A stretch of DNA of 20,170 nt from VGRW01 sp031396695 (lineage in GTDB: Bacteria; Myxococcota_A; UBA9160; SZUA-336), in assembly GCA_031396695.1 (NCBI GenBank), contig JANNLG010000196.1, positions 1-20,170 on the forward strand. Reading direction: 5' to 3'. This document shows positions 13,629-20,170 of the stretch, piece by piece. A program made the translations under genes and the position numbers. The first letter of the stretch is position 1. Every line of letters starts with the position of its first letter. The notes below the pieces were generated by a model. The model did no database searches. It was not told the DNA's origin and saw nothing but the letters and a program-made list of their open reading frames with translations.

Positions 13629-14956
13629 GCCCGAAGTCGCGGCCGGACCCGCAGGCCGAAGTACACGAGCCCCGCGCCGACCAGGCCGCCGAACACGAGC
13701 GCGAGCTCCGGGTTGGTGACGATCATCGCGCCGAGGCAGACGACCGCCAGCGCGAGTGCGACGGCCGGCACGACCGGATAGCCGATCGCGCGGAACGGAC
13801 GCGGCAGCTGCGGCTCGCGCGCGCGCAGCGCGAACAGCGAGATCATCGAGATCACGTACAGGCCGAGTGCGCCGAACACCGAGAGCGTGATCAGCGCCGC
13901 CGTGCGTCCGGTGGCGAGCGCCGCGATTCCGAAGACCATGTTCGCGCCGAGCGCGAGCGCGGGCGTTCCGGTGCGCGGGTCGACGTGTCCGAGAAAGCGC
14001 GGCGCGAACTCGGCGCGTCCGAGCGCCATCGTGGCGCGTCCGGCCGCGAGCAAGATGCCGTGAAACGACGCCACGAGACCGAACAGTCCGATGCCGACCA
14101 GCATCGTGTACAAGAGCGACGTCTCCGACACCGCGTGCGCCATCGCGAGCGGCAGCGGCGAGTCGCTCGTCGCGAGCGAATTCGGATCCGGGTACACGAT
14201 CGCGCGCCAGCCCGCGACGCCGGTCGCACAGAAGAACACGCCGAGCGCAAGCACGACCAGCGTCGCCATCGCCGAGCCGAGTCCGATCGCGATGTCGCGC
14301 TGGGGATTTCGCGCCTCCTCGGCGGCGTTCGCGACGCCCTCGATCGCGAGGTAGAACCAGATCGCGAACGGGAGCGCGGCGAGCACGCCGCCGAAGCCGT
14401 GCGGCAGGCCGTCGGCGGCGACGTTCTCCCAGCGAAACGACGGCGCGGTCACGGCGCAGAACACGAGCAGCTCGACGACGGCGACCACCGTCACGAACAG
14501 CTCGAACGCGCTGGCCTGCCGGACGCCCCAGACGTTCAGCGCGGTGAGTGCGAAGTAGGCGACGGCCGCGAGCGCGATCGGCGACACACTCGAGACGTAG
14601 ATGTGCAGATAGGCGCCGATCGCGAGCGCGATGGCCGGCGGCGCGAACACGAACTCCACGAGCTGGAACGTCCCCGCGAGCGATCCGGCGGCCGGTCCCA
14701 GCGCGCGCAGCGCGTACGCGAACGCGCCCCCCGCCTGCGGAATCGCACAGGCGAGCTCCGCGTAGGAGAACACGAACGCGACGTACATCACCGTCACGAT
14801 CCCCGTCGCGATCAGCATTCCAAAGGTGCCCGCGACGGGCAGCCCGAGGTTCCAACCGAAGTACTCGCCCGAGATCACGTAGCCGACGCCGAGGCCCCAG
14901 AGCAGCCACGGACCGAGCGTCCGCTGAAGCGCAGGCGCGGCCTCTTGCGTGCTCAC
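13607..14956 (-). CDS. APC-family permease, ethanolamine permease type
   Basis: 449 residues, 12 likely membrane helices, inner membrane. Seen: the N-terminus GPWLLWGLGVGYVISGEYFG followed by WNLGLPVAG (residues about 16-43), the distinctive first helix of the ethanolamine permease (Eat/EutP-type) branch of the amino acid-polyamine-organocation family; then FSYAELACAIPQAGGAFAYA in helices 2-3, FYLAIEGVANAAEEARNPQR (family signature) and a C-terminal RPFRAIGYPVVPAVAL. Probably takes up ethanolamine or a similar amine; no eut catabolic genes are in the window. The GTG at 14956 is chosen because family homology begins there and TATGCT stands six bases upstream. The gene follows the hybrid kinase by 26 bases on the same strand, so read-through plus its own promoter are both possible. 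Confidence 0.88.
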   Translation of the reverse strand: MSTQEAAPALQRTLGPWLLWGLGVGYVISGEYFGWNLGLPVAGTFGMLIATGIVTVMYVAFVFSYAELACAIPQAGGAFAYALRALGPAAGSLAGTFQLVEFVFAPPAIALAIGAYLHIYVSSVSPIALAAVAYFALTALNVWGVRQASAFELFVTVVAVVELLVFCAVTAPSFRWENVAADGLPHGFGGVLAALPFAIWFYLAIEGVANAAEEARNPQRDIAIGLGSAMATLVVLALGVFFCATGVAGWRAIVYPDPNSLATSDSPLPLAMAHAVSETSLLYTMLVGIGLFGLVASFHGILLAAGRATMALGRAEFAPRFLGHVDPRTGTPALALGANMVFGIAALATGRTAALITLSVFGALGLYVISMISLFALRAREPQLPRPFRAIGYPVVPAVALALAVVCLGAMIVTNPELALVFGGLVGAGLVYFGLRVRPRLRAQRSAIN

Positions 14957-14962
14957 GGCGCG

Positions 14963-14968
14963 AGCATA
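14963..14968 (-). promoter_or_regulatory. -10 element TATGCT of a probably leaderless permease mRNA
   Basis: On the minus strand TATGCT is followed by six bases and the GTG start of the permease gene; no Shine-Dalgarno sequence is present. A matching -35 is not clear. The element lies in the 26-base gap behind the kinase gene, suggesting that the permease can be expressed separately from the kinase. Confidence 0.42.
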
Positions 14969-14982
14969 ACGTGCGCGCTCGC

Positions 14983-17775
14983 TCAGTCGCCCGTGGACGC
15001 CTTGTCGAGCCAGCGTCGAACCAGCGCGAGCAGGGTCGCGCGGTCGATCGGCTTGGCCGCGTAGTCGTCGCAGCCGGTCGCGAGACACTTCTCGCGCTCG
15101 CCTGCCATCGCGTGCGCGGTGAGTGCGATGATCGGGCGCTCGTAGGCGGCGGCCCGCAGCGCCCGCGTCGCCTCGTAGCCATCGAGCTCCGGCATGTGCA
15201 TGTCCATGAAGACGACGTCGAACGGCTCGTCCGCGGCCTGCGCCGCGAGGGCCCGCGCGAGCGCCTCGCGGCCGTTCTCGGCGATCTCCACCGAAAGGCC
15301 CGCGCGCGTGAGGAAGTGGCGAAGCAGCACCCGCGTGTCCTTGGTGTCCTCGGCCAGCAGCACGCGCCCGCGGAGCGCGGTCGCGATCGGATCCGGCGCG
15401 GCCTCTCCCGTGCGCTCGTCCCCGACGAGCGTGTGGATCATGCGCGCGTTCGAAAGCGGACCGGGGTCCAGCCGCAAGTGAAAGCGACTGCCCGCGCCCA
15501 GCGTGGACTCCACCGCGATGTCGCCGCCGAGTAGCTGCGCCAGTCGCTGCGAGATCGCGAGGCCGAGGCCCGTCCCGCCGAAGCGGCGCGTCATGGAGGA
15601 ATCCGCCTGCACGAACGGCTGGAACAAGCGCGCGAGCGCCTCGGACGCGATGCCGATGCCGTCGTCGGCGACTTCGACGTGCACGCAGGGCTCGAGTGAC
15701 TCGACGTCGGAGACCCACACCGTCAGGCGTACGCCGCCGGACTCCGTGAACTTGATCGCATTGCTCACCAGGTTCATCAGGATCTGGCGCACGCGACCCG
15801 CGTCGCTGTGGATCTCCGCGGGCAACGGGAATCGATAGTCGGCCGAGAGCTCGAGCCCCTTCTCGCTGGCACGGCCGCGCAGCAGCGACAGGACGTCCTC
15901 GACCTGCCGCACCAGCGAGCAGGGCAGCCGCTCCACGTGCACTCGTCCCGACTCTATCTTCGAGATGTCGAGCACGTCGTCGAGAAGTCCGAGCAGGCTG
16001 CGTCCGTTGCGGCGGATCGTCTCGACGATGGCGGGCCGCTCGGCCTCGTCCAGGTCGCGCTCCGCGAGCGCGTCCGCGTAGCCGAGGATCGCGGTCATGG
16101 GCGTGCGCACCTCGTGGCTCATGTTGGCCAGAAACGCGGTCTTGGCGGAGTTCGCGGCCGCGAGCTCGGCCGTGCGTTCGAGCACGAGCGTCTCGACCCG
16201 GCGCGTGCGCCCGGCGATCGAGGAGAGCCAACTCGCGACGAGCGCGCTGATGATCCAGCCGGCGGCCAGCGCAGCCAGGGGTGCCCAGCTGTGCAGGCTC
16301 GCGCGCGTCGCCGCCGTGGGCGCGGACAACACGCTCAGGTAGCGATCGCCGAGCGGGACCGCGGTGCGGAACGCCTCGTCGGGCCGCAGAGCGAGCAGCG
16401 CATCGATCTCGCCCGCGTCGAGCGGACGCGCGCGTGCACGCGCGGCGTGCGCGTGCAGCACGACGTTGGTCCCCTCGCTGTCGCTCTCGAGCACGAGCGA
16501 GTCGAGGCCGGAGTCGTCGAGCCGGACCAGCGCGTTCTCCACCAGATCGCCCACCTGCACGACCGCCGCGACGAAACCAGTCAGTGAGTCGCTATCGCGA
16601 GTCGCGAAGGGATCGGCGCCGCCCTGGAACACAGGCAGCGCAACGAGCAACGTCCAGCCGTCTCCGCTGCGAAGCGCCGGCGAGACCGCGTGGTCGAGCG
16701 CGGCGCTCGCGCGCTCCAGCGTCCCGCTGCGCGCCGGACAGGACGCCAGGTCGAAGCCGAGCTCACGCGCGTTCGACTCGAGCGGCGCCGCGAACCGGAT
16801 CGGGAAGTGGACGTCGCGAAGCTCCGCGCGCACGAACTCGTGCCCGCTGCTTTCGGCGATTTGGTACCGGGAGAGGCCCGCGCGCACGGCTTCCGCTTCG
16901 TGCATCGCACGCGCGCTGCGCGACACGCGCGGCAACCACTGCAGCGCCCGCAGCGCGGGCATGCGCGCCAGGATGTGCTCGGCGTACGCGGCGAACTTGG
17001 CTTCGCTGATGTCGTCTGACGCGGCGAAGAACGCCCCCAGCGAGTCGATCGCCTCGAGCACCTCCGAGAAGTCGGCCTGGATCGCGATCGCGCGCTCGTC
17101 GACCGCCTGTTGGATCACCGTCTTCGCGATGCGCTGCTCGTTGGCGCGCAGCGTGTGCACGACGCACAGGGTGGCCACGACTCCGAGCGAGAGTGCGACG
17201 TGCGCCGTCCACGCGCGCGAGCCATCGAGACGCGCGACCGAAAGCGGTGCGACCACGAAGACTCCGGCCACCTCCGCGAGCCACGCGCGCGCGAGCGTCT
17301 CCGCGAGCGTGGCCGCCTCGAGCTGGCCGAAGAGCGCGAGCACCGCGCAGGCGAACGCGACCGCGAGCGCGCTGCCCGGGAGCGCGCCCGTCAGCGCGAG
17401 CAGCTCGCCGCCTGCAGGGTTCCAGCGCAGGATGCGCTGCCCGAGTCGCAAGCTCGAAAGCGCACCGATCACCGGCGCGCTCGCGAGTCCGGCGGCCAGC
17501 GCGTAGCGGAGCGCCGGATCCGGCTGCGCGTCGAGCGACACGACCCAGAGCGCGAAGCAGCCCGCCCACACGCCCGGCAGCGCTTTGTTTCCGTAGAGGC
17601 GGAGCGCCGCGAGCGCGATCCCCGCGGGCAGCCAGATCGTGACTTCCCCGACACCGGCGCCGCCGAGTGCGAGCGCGACCCAACCCCCTGCGAAGCAGGC
17701 GACGGCAGCGAGCAGGAACGGCGGCGGCGACCGCACGTGTCGCGTGTTTTCCTGCGCGGGCCGGGAGGATTTCAC
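14983..17775 (-). CDS. Hybrid sensor histidine kinase, MASE1-CHASE-HisKA-HATPase-REC
   Basis: 930 residues. Seen in order: a MASE1-like membrane sensor (about 18-205, TIWLPAGIALAALRLYG and several helices); an extracytoplasmic CHASE domain (about 220-480, with ALQWLPRVS, FPIRFAAP and GFDLASCPARSGTLERA); a final membrane helix (about 498-519); HisKA with phospho-acceptor His554 in NMSHEVRTPM; an ATPase domain with N-box NLVSNAIKF, DDGIGI (704-709) and FGGTGLGLAISQ (732-743); and a receiver domain (about 803-925) with acidic Asp810, phospho-acceptor Asp858 (FMDMHMP), Thr886 and Lys908. All catalytic residues are present, so it should autophosphorylate and pass phosphate internally, then to an HPt protein not encoded here. 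The GTG at 17775 follows TAGCCT by only four bases; a GTG at codon 14 is possible. It precedes the permease gene and may sense its substrate (inference). Confidence 0.93.
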   Translation of the reverse strand: MKSSRPAQENTRHVRSPPPFLLAAVACFAGGWVALALGGAGVGEVTIWLPAGIALAALRLYGNKALPGVWAGCFALWVVSLDAQPDPALRYALAAGLASAPVIGALSSLRLGQRILRWNPAGGELLALTGALPGSALAVAFACAVLALFGQLEAATLAETLARAWLAEVAGVFVVAPLSVARLDGSRAWTAHVALSLGVVATLCVVHTLRANEQRIAKTVIQQAVDERAIAIQADFSEVLEAIDSLGAFFAASDDISEAKFAAYAEHILARMPALRALQWLPRVSRSARAMHEAEAVRAGLSRYQIAESSGHEFVRAELRDVHFPIRFAAPLESNARELGFDLASCPARSGTLERASAALDHAVSPALRSGDGWTLLVALPVFQGGADPFATRDSDSLTGFVAAVVQVGDLVENALVRLDDSGLDSLVLESDSEGTNVVLHAHAARARARPLDAGEIDALLALRPDEAFRTAVPLGDRYLSVLSAPTAATRASLHSWAPLAALAAGWIISALVASWLSSIAGRTRRVETLVLERTAELAAANSAKTAFLANMSHEVRTPMTAILGYADALAERDLDEAERPAIVETIRRNGRSLLGLLDDVLDISKIESGRVHVERLPCSLVRQVEDVLSLLRGRASEKGLELSADYRFPLPAEIHSDAGRVRQILMNLVSNAIKFTESGGVRLTVWVSDVESLEPCVHVEVADDGIGIASEALARLFQPFVQADSSMTRRFGGTGLGLAISQRLAQLLGGDIAVESTLGAGSRFHLRLDPGPLSNARMIHTLVGDERTGEAAPDPIATALRGRVLLAEDTKDTRVLLRHFLTRAGLSVEIAENGREALARALAAQAADEPFDVVFMDMHMPELDGYEATRALRAAAYERPIIALTAHAMAGEREKCLATGCDDYAAKPIDRATLLALVRRWLDKASTGD

Positions 17776-17811
17776 TATTAGGCTATCGACCCCGCCGCTT
17801 CAGTCCTTGTG

Positions 17812-17964
17812 TTAGCCCGACGTCTGCAGACCCGCGGCGATGCCGTTGATGGTGGTGAACAGCGCGCCGACCAACCGCTCGCCGTCGTGCTCGGGCAGCG
17901 TGAGCCGGCGCAGCAGCTCGATCTGCGCGTACGAGAGCACGTCCAGCGACGGATTTCGGCGCCG
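17812..17964 (-). pseudogene. ppc: 3' remnant of a phosphoenolpyruvate carboxylase gene
   Basis: About 50 codons plus a stop can be read on the minus strand. Seen: RRRNPSLDVLSYAQIELLRR (matching the RNPYvDpLnxLQvelLrR region of PEP carboxylase) and, at the end, ALFTTINGIAAGLQTSG, the family's C-terminal INGIAAGxxxxG. A full enzyme has about 900 residues, so over 90% of the gene is missing. The homology stops at about 17964, a few bases from the start of the desaturase-like frame on the other strand, which marks a rearrangement junction. There is no in-frame start with a ribosome-binding site. It cannot be functional. An assembly join of two loci is an alternative explanation. Confidence 0.7.
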
Positions 17965-17976
17965 GACCGTGGCATC

Positions 17977-18582
17977 GTGAACGCGGAGCGCGTCAGGCTG
18001 GACCGCGGTTGGATCGGCGCAACCGAAGCAGGCGCATGGGCCAACCCCGCGGTCTGCCTGTTCGTCGCCGGCTACGGACTGCTCGCGGCCGGCAGCGTCG
18101 GCTACCTGGCCGGTACGCTACCGACGGCGCTGGTCGTGCCGCGGAACGCCGTCGCGATCTACCTGTGCTTCACCGTCATGCACGAGGGCGTGCACCGCGT
18201 GGCGCACCGCGATCCGCCCTGTAACGACGCGCTCGCCTCGCGCACGTTCGCGACGCTGTTCGTGGTCTGGCTCGGCCCCGCGCTGCTCGCGGTGCTGCTG
18301 CTCGCGTTCGCTTTCGACTTCCTGCCCCACTACCCGTACGACACCGCGGAGCGTTGGTTCGACACGCGCATCTACCCAGGGCGCGTCCAGTTCGCGGTCG
18401 TGCTCGGCCAGAACTACCACCTGATCCACCACCTGTGGACCACGATCCCCTGGTCCCGCTAGCGCCGTGTCTTTGCGCAGATCGGGCCGGAGCTCGAAGC
18501 GAACGGCTGCCGCATCGGTTGGCGGGGCACCTCGCTTCCCGAGGGCGCGCGGCAAGCCGCGCCGCTCGTCAGCCCGCGCTGA
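17977..18582 (+). pseudogene. Decayed membrane desaturase/hydroxylase gene (beta-carotene hydroxylase CrtR-like)
   Basis: The frame runs from GTG 17977 to TGA 18582 but is broken. Seen: two hydrophobic segments, a first His box MHEGVHRVAHRD, another hydrophobic segment, FDFLPHYPYD and a last His box NYHLIHHLW, as in CrtR-type carotenoid hydroxylases. The central part that normally holds the second His box (HxxHH with the following NDP) is missing: CND runs straight into ALASRTFATLFVVW, an apparent in-frame loss of about 75 codons. Further on, the expected PWYRYRR reads PWSR-stop-R: TAG at 18460-18462, after which RRVFAQIGPELEANGCRIGW continues in the same frame. Without the second His box the diiron site cannot form. 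Decayed by at least a deletion and a nonsense mutation. It ends eight bases from the convergent Coq4-like gene. Confidence 0.72.
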
Positions 18583-18589
18583 GTCGCGC

Positions 18590-19309
18590 TCACGCCGCGA
18601 GCGAGACGCCGTCGCCCACGATCTGCATGTCGTCGAGGCGCAGCCGCGTGCGCAGCTCGTCGATCGGCGTCGTCCACAGGCTCGGCCAGTCGAGCCCGAA
18701 GAGCGGCTCTGCGCGCAGCCCCGCCTGCCAGCCCGCGTTCCACGCGTCGATGCGCGACCGAAGTGTCGTTGGCTGGAAGAACACCGAGTTCAAGATCAAC
18801 AGCGCGAATCCGACGGCGAAGAACGGCGCCGCCCCAAGCTGCGCGCAGTAGAACGCGGCAAGTCCCACCTCGCCGTCGAGGTCGTTTCCCCAGCCGGTCA
18901 GGACGTGCCAGAGGTCGTGCGTCGCATACAGGTTGTGAAGCAGGAGGAGCTCCTGCGTGTCGGTCGGAAAATTGGCGAGATTCGGATTCAAGCCGCGCGC
19001 AGCGAAATGGTCGCCAGCCACGCGGCCGAGCGTGCCGACGGGCATGGACGCGAGCGCAGCGATATCGATCGGTTGGCTCGGCTGCAGCGCATTCAGCCGG
19101 GACGCGGTACGCGGATCCCGCGCTAGCGCCTCGAGCATCGCCGCGGGCTTGATGTAGCGGCGGCCGAGGCGGGTTCGCAGCGCGCCCACCTCGACGATCG
19201 CGACCTCGTAGGTGTTGGATGGATCGCGGACGCTCCGCCAGAGCGCGAGCCCGTAGCGAAGCGGGTTTCGAACGGGCTTTGCGGAGTAGGCGTAGAGCGA
19301 ATTGGCCAC
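18590..19309 (-). CDS. Coq4-like protein (ubiquinone biosynthesis COQ4 family)
   Basis: 239 residues. Seen: HDLWH (His131, Asp132, His135) followed after exactly 11 residues by Glu147 in DLDGEVGLAAF, which is the metal-binding HDxxH-X11-E motif of COQ4. Additional family-like sequence is LARDPRTASRLN and FPTDTQELLLLHNLYAT. In eukaryotes COQ4 acts on the C1 position of the coenzyme Q precursor and organises the Coq complex; bacterial members are less well studied, and a function in quinone or another prenyl-lipid pathway is inferred. An AAGGAG six bases before GTG 19309 fixes the start, although the frame stays open to an ATG at 19381 that would run through the operator. It is divergent from a TetR regulator, likely its repressor. 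It is not next to other ubi genes. Confidence 0.83.
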   Translation of the reverse strand: MANSLYAYSAKPVRNPLRYGLALWRSVRDPSNTYEVAIVEVGALRTRLGRRYIKPAAMLEALARDPRTASRLNALQPSQPIDIAALASMPVGTLGRVAGDHFAARGLNPNLANFPTDTQELLLLHNLYATHDLWHVLTGWGNDLDGEVGLAAFYCAQLGAAPFFAVGFALLILNSVFFQPTTLRSRIDAWNAGWQAGLRAEPLFGLDWPSLWTTPIDELRTRLRLDDMQIVGDGVSLAA

Positions 19310-19337
19310 GATGGACTCCTTGGCTTTGGGCGGGTGC

Positions 19338-19366
19338 TTGAGAAATGATGAGCGATCGCTCATGTT
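19338..19366 (+). promoter_or_regulatory. tetR promoter with operator in the spacer
   Basis: TTGAGA (19338-19343), a 17-base spacer and CATGTT (19361-19366) form a possible promoter for the TetR gene, followed by a roughly 27-base leader with a GGAGG ribosome-binding site. The 16-bp palindrome lies almost wholly in the spacer, an arrangement that would let a bound TetR dimer block polymerase. The -10 match is only moderate. Confidence 0.4.
19348..19363. promoter_or_regulatory. 16-bp perfect palindrome, likely TetR-family operator
   Basis: ATGAGCGATCGCTCAT is a perfect inverted repeat in the 90-base gap between the Coq4-like gene and the divergent TetR gene. Its position, length and symmetry fit a TetR-family operator that represses both genes. 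Binding is inferred. Confidence 0.65.
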
Positions 19367-19399
19367 TCCCGCTACTCGCATTCAGCGGAGGCTCTTCGC

Positions 19400-20002
19400 T
19401 TGCCCCGCGTTCCAGCCAGACCACTGAGAAGACAGGCGAAACAGGCGAGGTCGCAGGCCAGCGTCGACGCCGTACTCCAGGCCGCGGCTCGGATTCTGCT
19501 CCGCGATGGCTACCTCGCCGCCACGACCAACCGGATCGCGGAGGTAGCGGGTGTAAGCATCGGAACGCTCTATCAGTACTTTGCCGACAAGGACGCCGTG
19601 TTCGACGCGCTGATCCAGCGCGAGCTCGAGACCGCGGGGCGTGTGCTCGAGGCGACCGTCATCAACGCGGATCAGCCGCTGGAGACCAGCCTGGGGCAGC
19701 TCTTCGACGCGTTTCGGCGGCTCCAGCCGCGCGGACCCGAGCTGTACCGACAGCTGGAGCACGTTCCGAATGCGCTGCTGCGAAAGCGACTTGCCGAGCG
19801 AAATGAGCGCGCGGTCGCCTTCGCGACTCGGCTGCTCGAAGCGCACCGTGCCGAGCTTCGTGTCGACGATCTCAACCTCGCGGCGTTCATGCTCGTGCAC
19901 GCGGCTCAGGGCATCGCGCTCAGCGCCAGCCCCGAGCAGTTCGGCGAGCGGCTCATGACGGAGCTCGCGCGTCTCTTCGCGCGCTACCTGCATGCCGATT
20001 GA
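19400..20002 (+). CDS. TetR/AcrR family transcriptional regulator
   Basis: 200 residues, the normal TetR size. Seen: a basic N-terminal arm, the helix-turn-helix TTNRIAEVAGVSIGTLYQYF (42-61) preceded by VLQAAARILLRDGYLAATT, and an all-helical ligand/dimerisation half with no sequence that reveals the ligand. Binds DNA as a dimer, normally as a repressor released by a small molecule. The TTG at 19400 is chosen because GGAGG lies eight bases upstream and there is no better start. It is divergent from the Coq4-like gene with a 16-bp palindrome between them, so it most likely regulates that gene and itself. A small inverted repeat spans its stop codon. Confidence 0.9.
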   Translation: MPRVPARPLRRQAKQARSQASVDAVLQAAARILLRDGYLAATTNRIAEVAGVSIGTLYQYFADKDAVFDALIQRELETAGRVLEATVINADQPLETSLGQLFDAFRRLQPRGPELYRQLEHVPNALLRKRLAERNERAVAFATRLLEAHRAELRVDDLNLAAFMLVHAAQGIALSASPEQFGERLMTELARLFARYLHAD

Positions 20003-20017
20003 CGCGCGATCGGCTTT
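19994..20017 (+). terminator. Weak hairpin at the tetR stop codon, possible terminator
   Basis: GCCGAT and ATCGGC form a six-base stem around a nine-base loop containing the tetR TGA, followed by TTT. The T-run is short and the downstream leuC promoter begins at once, so termination may be partial or absent. Confidence 0.25.
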
Positions 20018-20045
20018 GCTCGCGCCGGTCCGGGTGCGGTAGCCT
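20016..20045 (+). promoter_or_regulatory. leuC promoter, same type as that of cofG
   Basis: TTGCTC (20016-20021), an 18-base spacer and TAGCCT (20040-20045) are followed nine bases later by the leuC ATG, leaving little or no leader and no Shine-Dalgarno sequence. It differs from the cofG promoter by one base in the -35 and has the same spacer length and -10. Confidence 0.5.
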
Positions 20046-20054
20046 CGCGTCGCG

Positions 20055-20170
20055 ATGGGACGAAACCTGCTCGACAAGGTCTGGGACCTGCACAGCGTGC
20101 GCGAGCTGCCCGGCGGGCAGACGCAGCTCTTGATCGGGCTGCACCTGATCCACGAGGTCACCAGCCCTCA
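20055..20170 (+). CDS. leuC: 3-isopropylmalate dehydratase large subunit (5' end only)
   Basis: 38 complete codons plus two bases lie in the window. The start MGRNLLDKVWDLHSVRELPG followed by GQTQLLIGLHLIHEVTSPQ is the conserved N-terminus of LeuC, the aconitase-type 4Fe-4S enzyme that isomerises 2-isopropylmalate to 3-isopropylmalate in leucine synthesis with the small subunit LeuD. The paralogue used for methanogen-type or citramalate pathways cannot be excluded from such a short part, but HEVTSPQ favours LeuC. The ATG at 20055 fits the family start. Preceded by a TTGCTC-N18-TAGCCT promoter. Confidence 0.9.
   Translation, partial: MGRNLLDKVWDLHSVRELPGGQTQLLIGLHLIHEVTSP

Noticed and set aside
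13109..15064. A 651-codon plus-strand frame opposite the permease and methyltransferase genes
   Set aside because: Composition dominated by Arg, Glu and His repeats typical of antisense frames in GC-rich DNA.
17778..18044. Minus-strand 88-codon frame over the ppc remnant
   Set aside because: Ser/Arg-rich shadow; the real signal is the PEP carboxylase tail in another frame.
17977..18462. Intact 162-residue desaturase-like gene
   Set aside because: It lacks the second His box and homology continues in frame beyond the TAG, so it is called a pseudogene.
19310..19381. Longer Coq4-like protein starting at ATG 19381 or 19363
   Set aside because: The AAGGAG before GTG 19309 is ideal, and the extension would run through the operator palindrome and has no family resemblance.
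1..20170. CRISPR array, tRNA, rRNA, insertion sequence or prophage
   Set aside because: No repeat-spacer pattern, no recognisable tRNA or rRNA sequence, no transposase, integrase or terminal inverted repeats seen.

Overview
The window is a gene-dense, GC-rich (visibly well above 60% G+C) bacterial chromosome segment. There is no rRNA, no tRNA I can recognise, no CRISPR array and no insertion sequence. Split cofG/cofH, a DnaA, a Coq4-like protein, a hybrid kinase and leuC together suggest a Gram-negative environmental bacterium, possibly of the Myxococcota / Desulfobacterota / Binatota type. That placement is inference only.

Layout. 1-1839 (minus): a HAD hydrolase and an MFS transporter, translationally coupled by an ATGA overlap. 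1858-6240 (plus): an orphan beta-type DNA methyltransferase, then cofG-cofH (the two radical-SAM subunits that make FO, the chromophore of F420), then a dTDP-glucose 4,6-dehydratase. 6179-7884 (minus): dnaA and a roughly 350-base non-coding region upstream of it holding a perfect 18-bp palindrome and three CACAG motifs at 12-base intervals. 7885-9061: a LON-domain protein and a SprT/YgjP-like metalloprotease, divergent from overlapping -10 elements. 9058-10487: a 67-aa protein, a DUF4149-like membrane protein and a lipoprotein, the last two with start codons that overlap head to head. 10484-12724 (minus): a PlsC-type acyltransferase followed by a secreted protein of unknown function. 12870-13628: a SAM methyltransferase. 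13607-17775 (minus): a MASE1-CHASE hybrid histidine kinase followed by an ethanolamine-type permease. 17812-18582: two decayed genes, the 3' end of a PEP carboxylase gene and a carotenoid-hydroxylase-like desaturase with a deletion and a stop codon. 18590-20002: a Coq4-like protein divergent from a TetR regulator with a palindromic operator between them. 20055-end: the start of leuC.

How the parts work together. Several genes appear to be transcribed from -10 elements only 6-9 bases before a GTG or ATG start with no Shine-Dalgarno sequence. This points to frequent leaderless mRNAs. cofG and leuC share an almost identical promoter, TTG(T/C)TC-N18-TAGCCT. CofG and CofH work as a pair. The TetR regulator probably controls the Coq4-like gene and itself. 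The kinase and permease may form a sensing/uptake unit. The observation I find most interesting is the small metalloprotease that ends in QLDLF, a beta-sliding-clamp-binding motif. This resembles the eukaryotic SPRTN arrangement of a SprT protease plus a PCNA-binding peptide and could mark a bacterial replisome-linked DNA-protein-crosslink protease. It is a hypothesis from sequence only.
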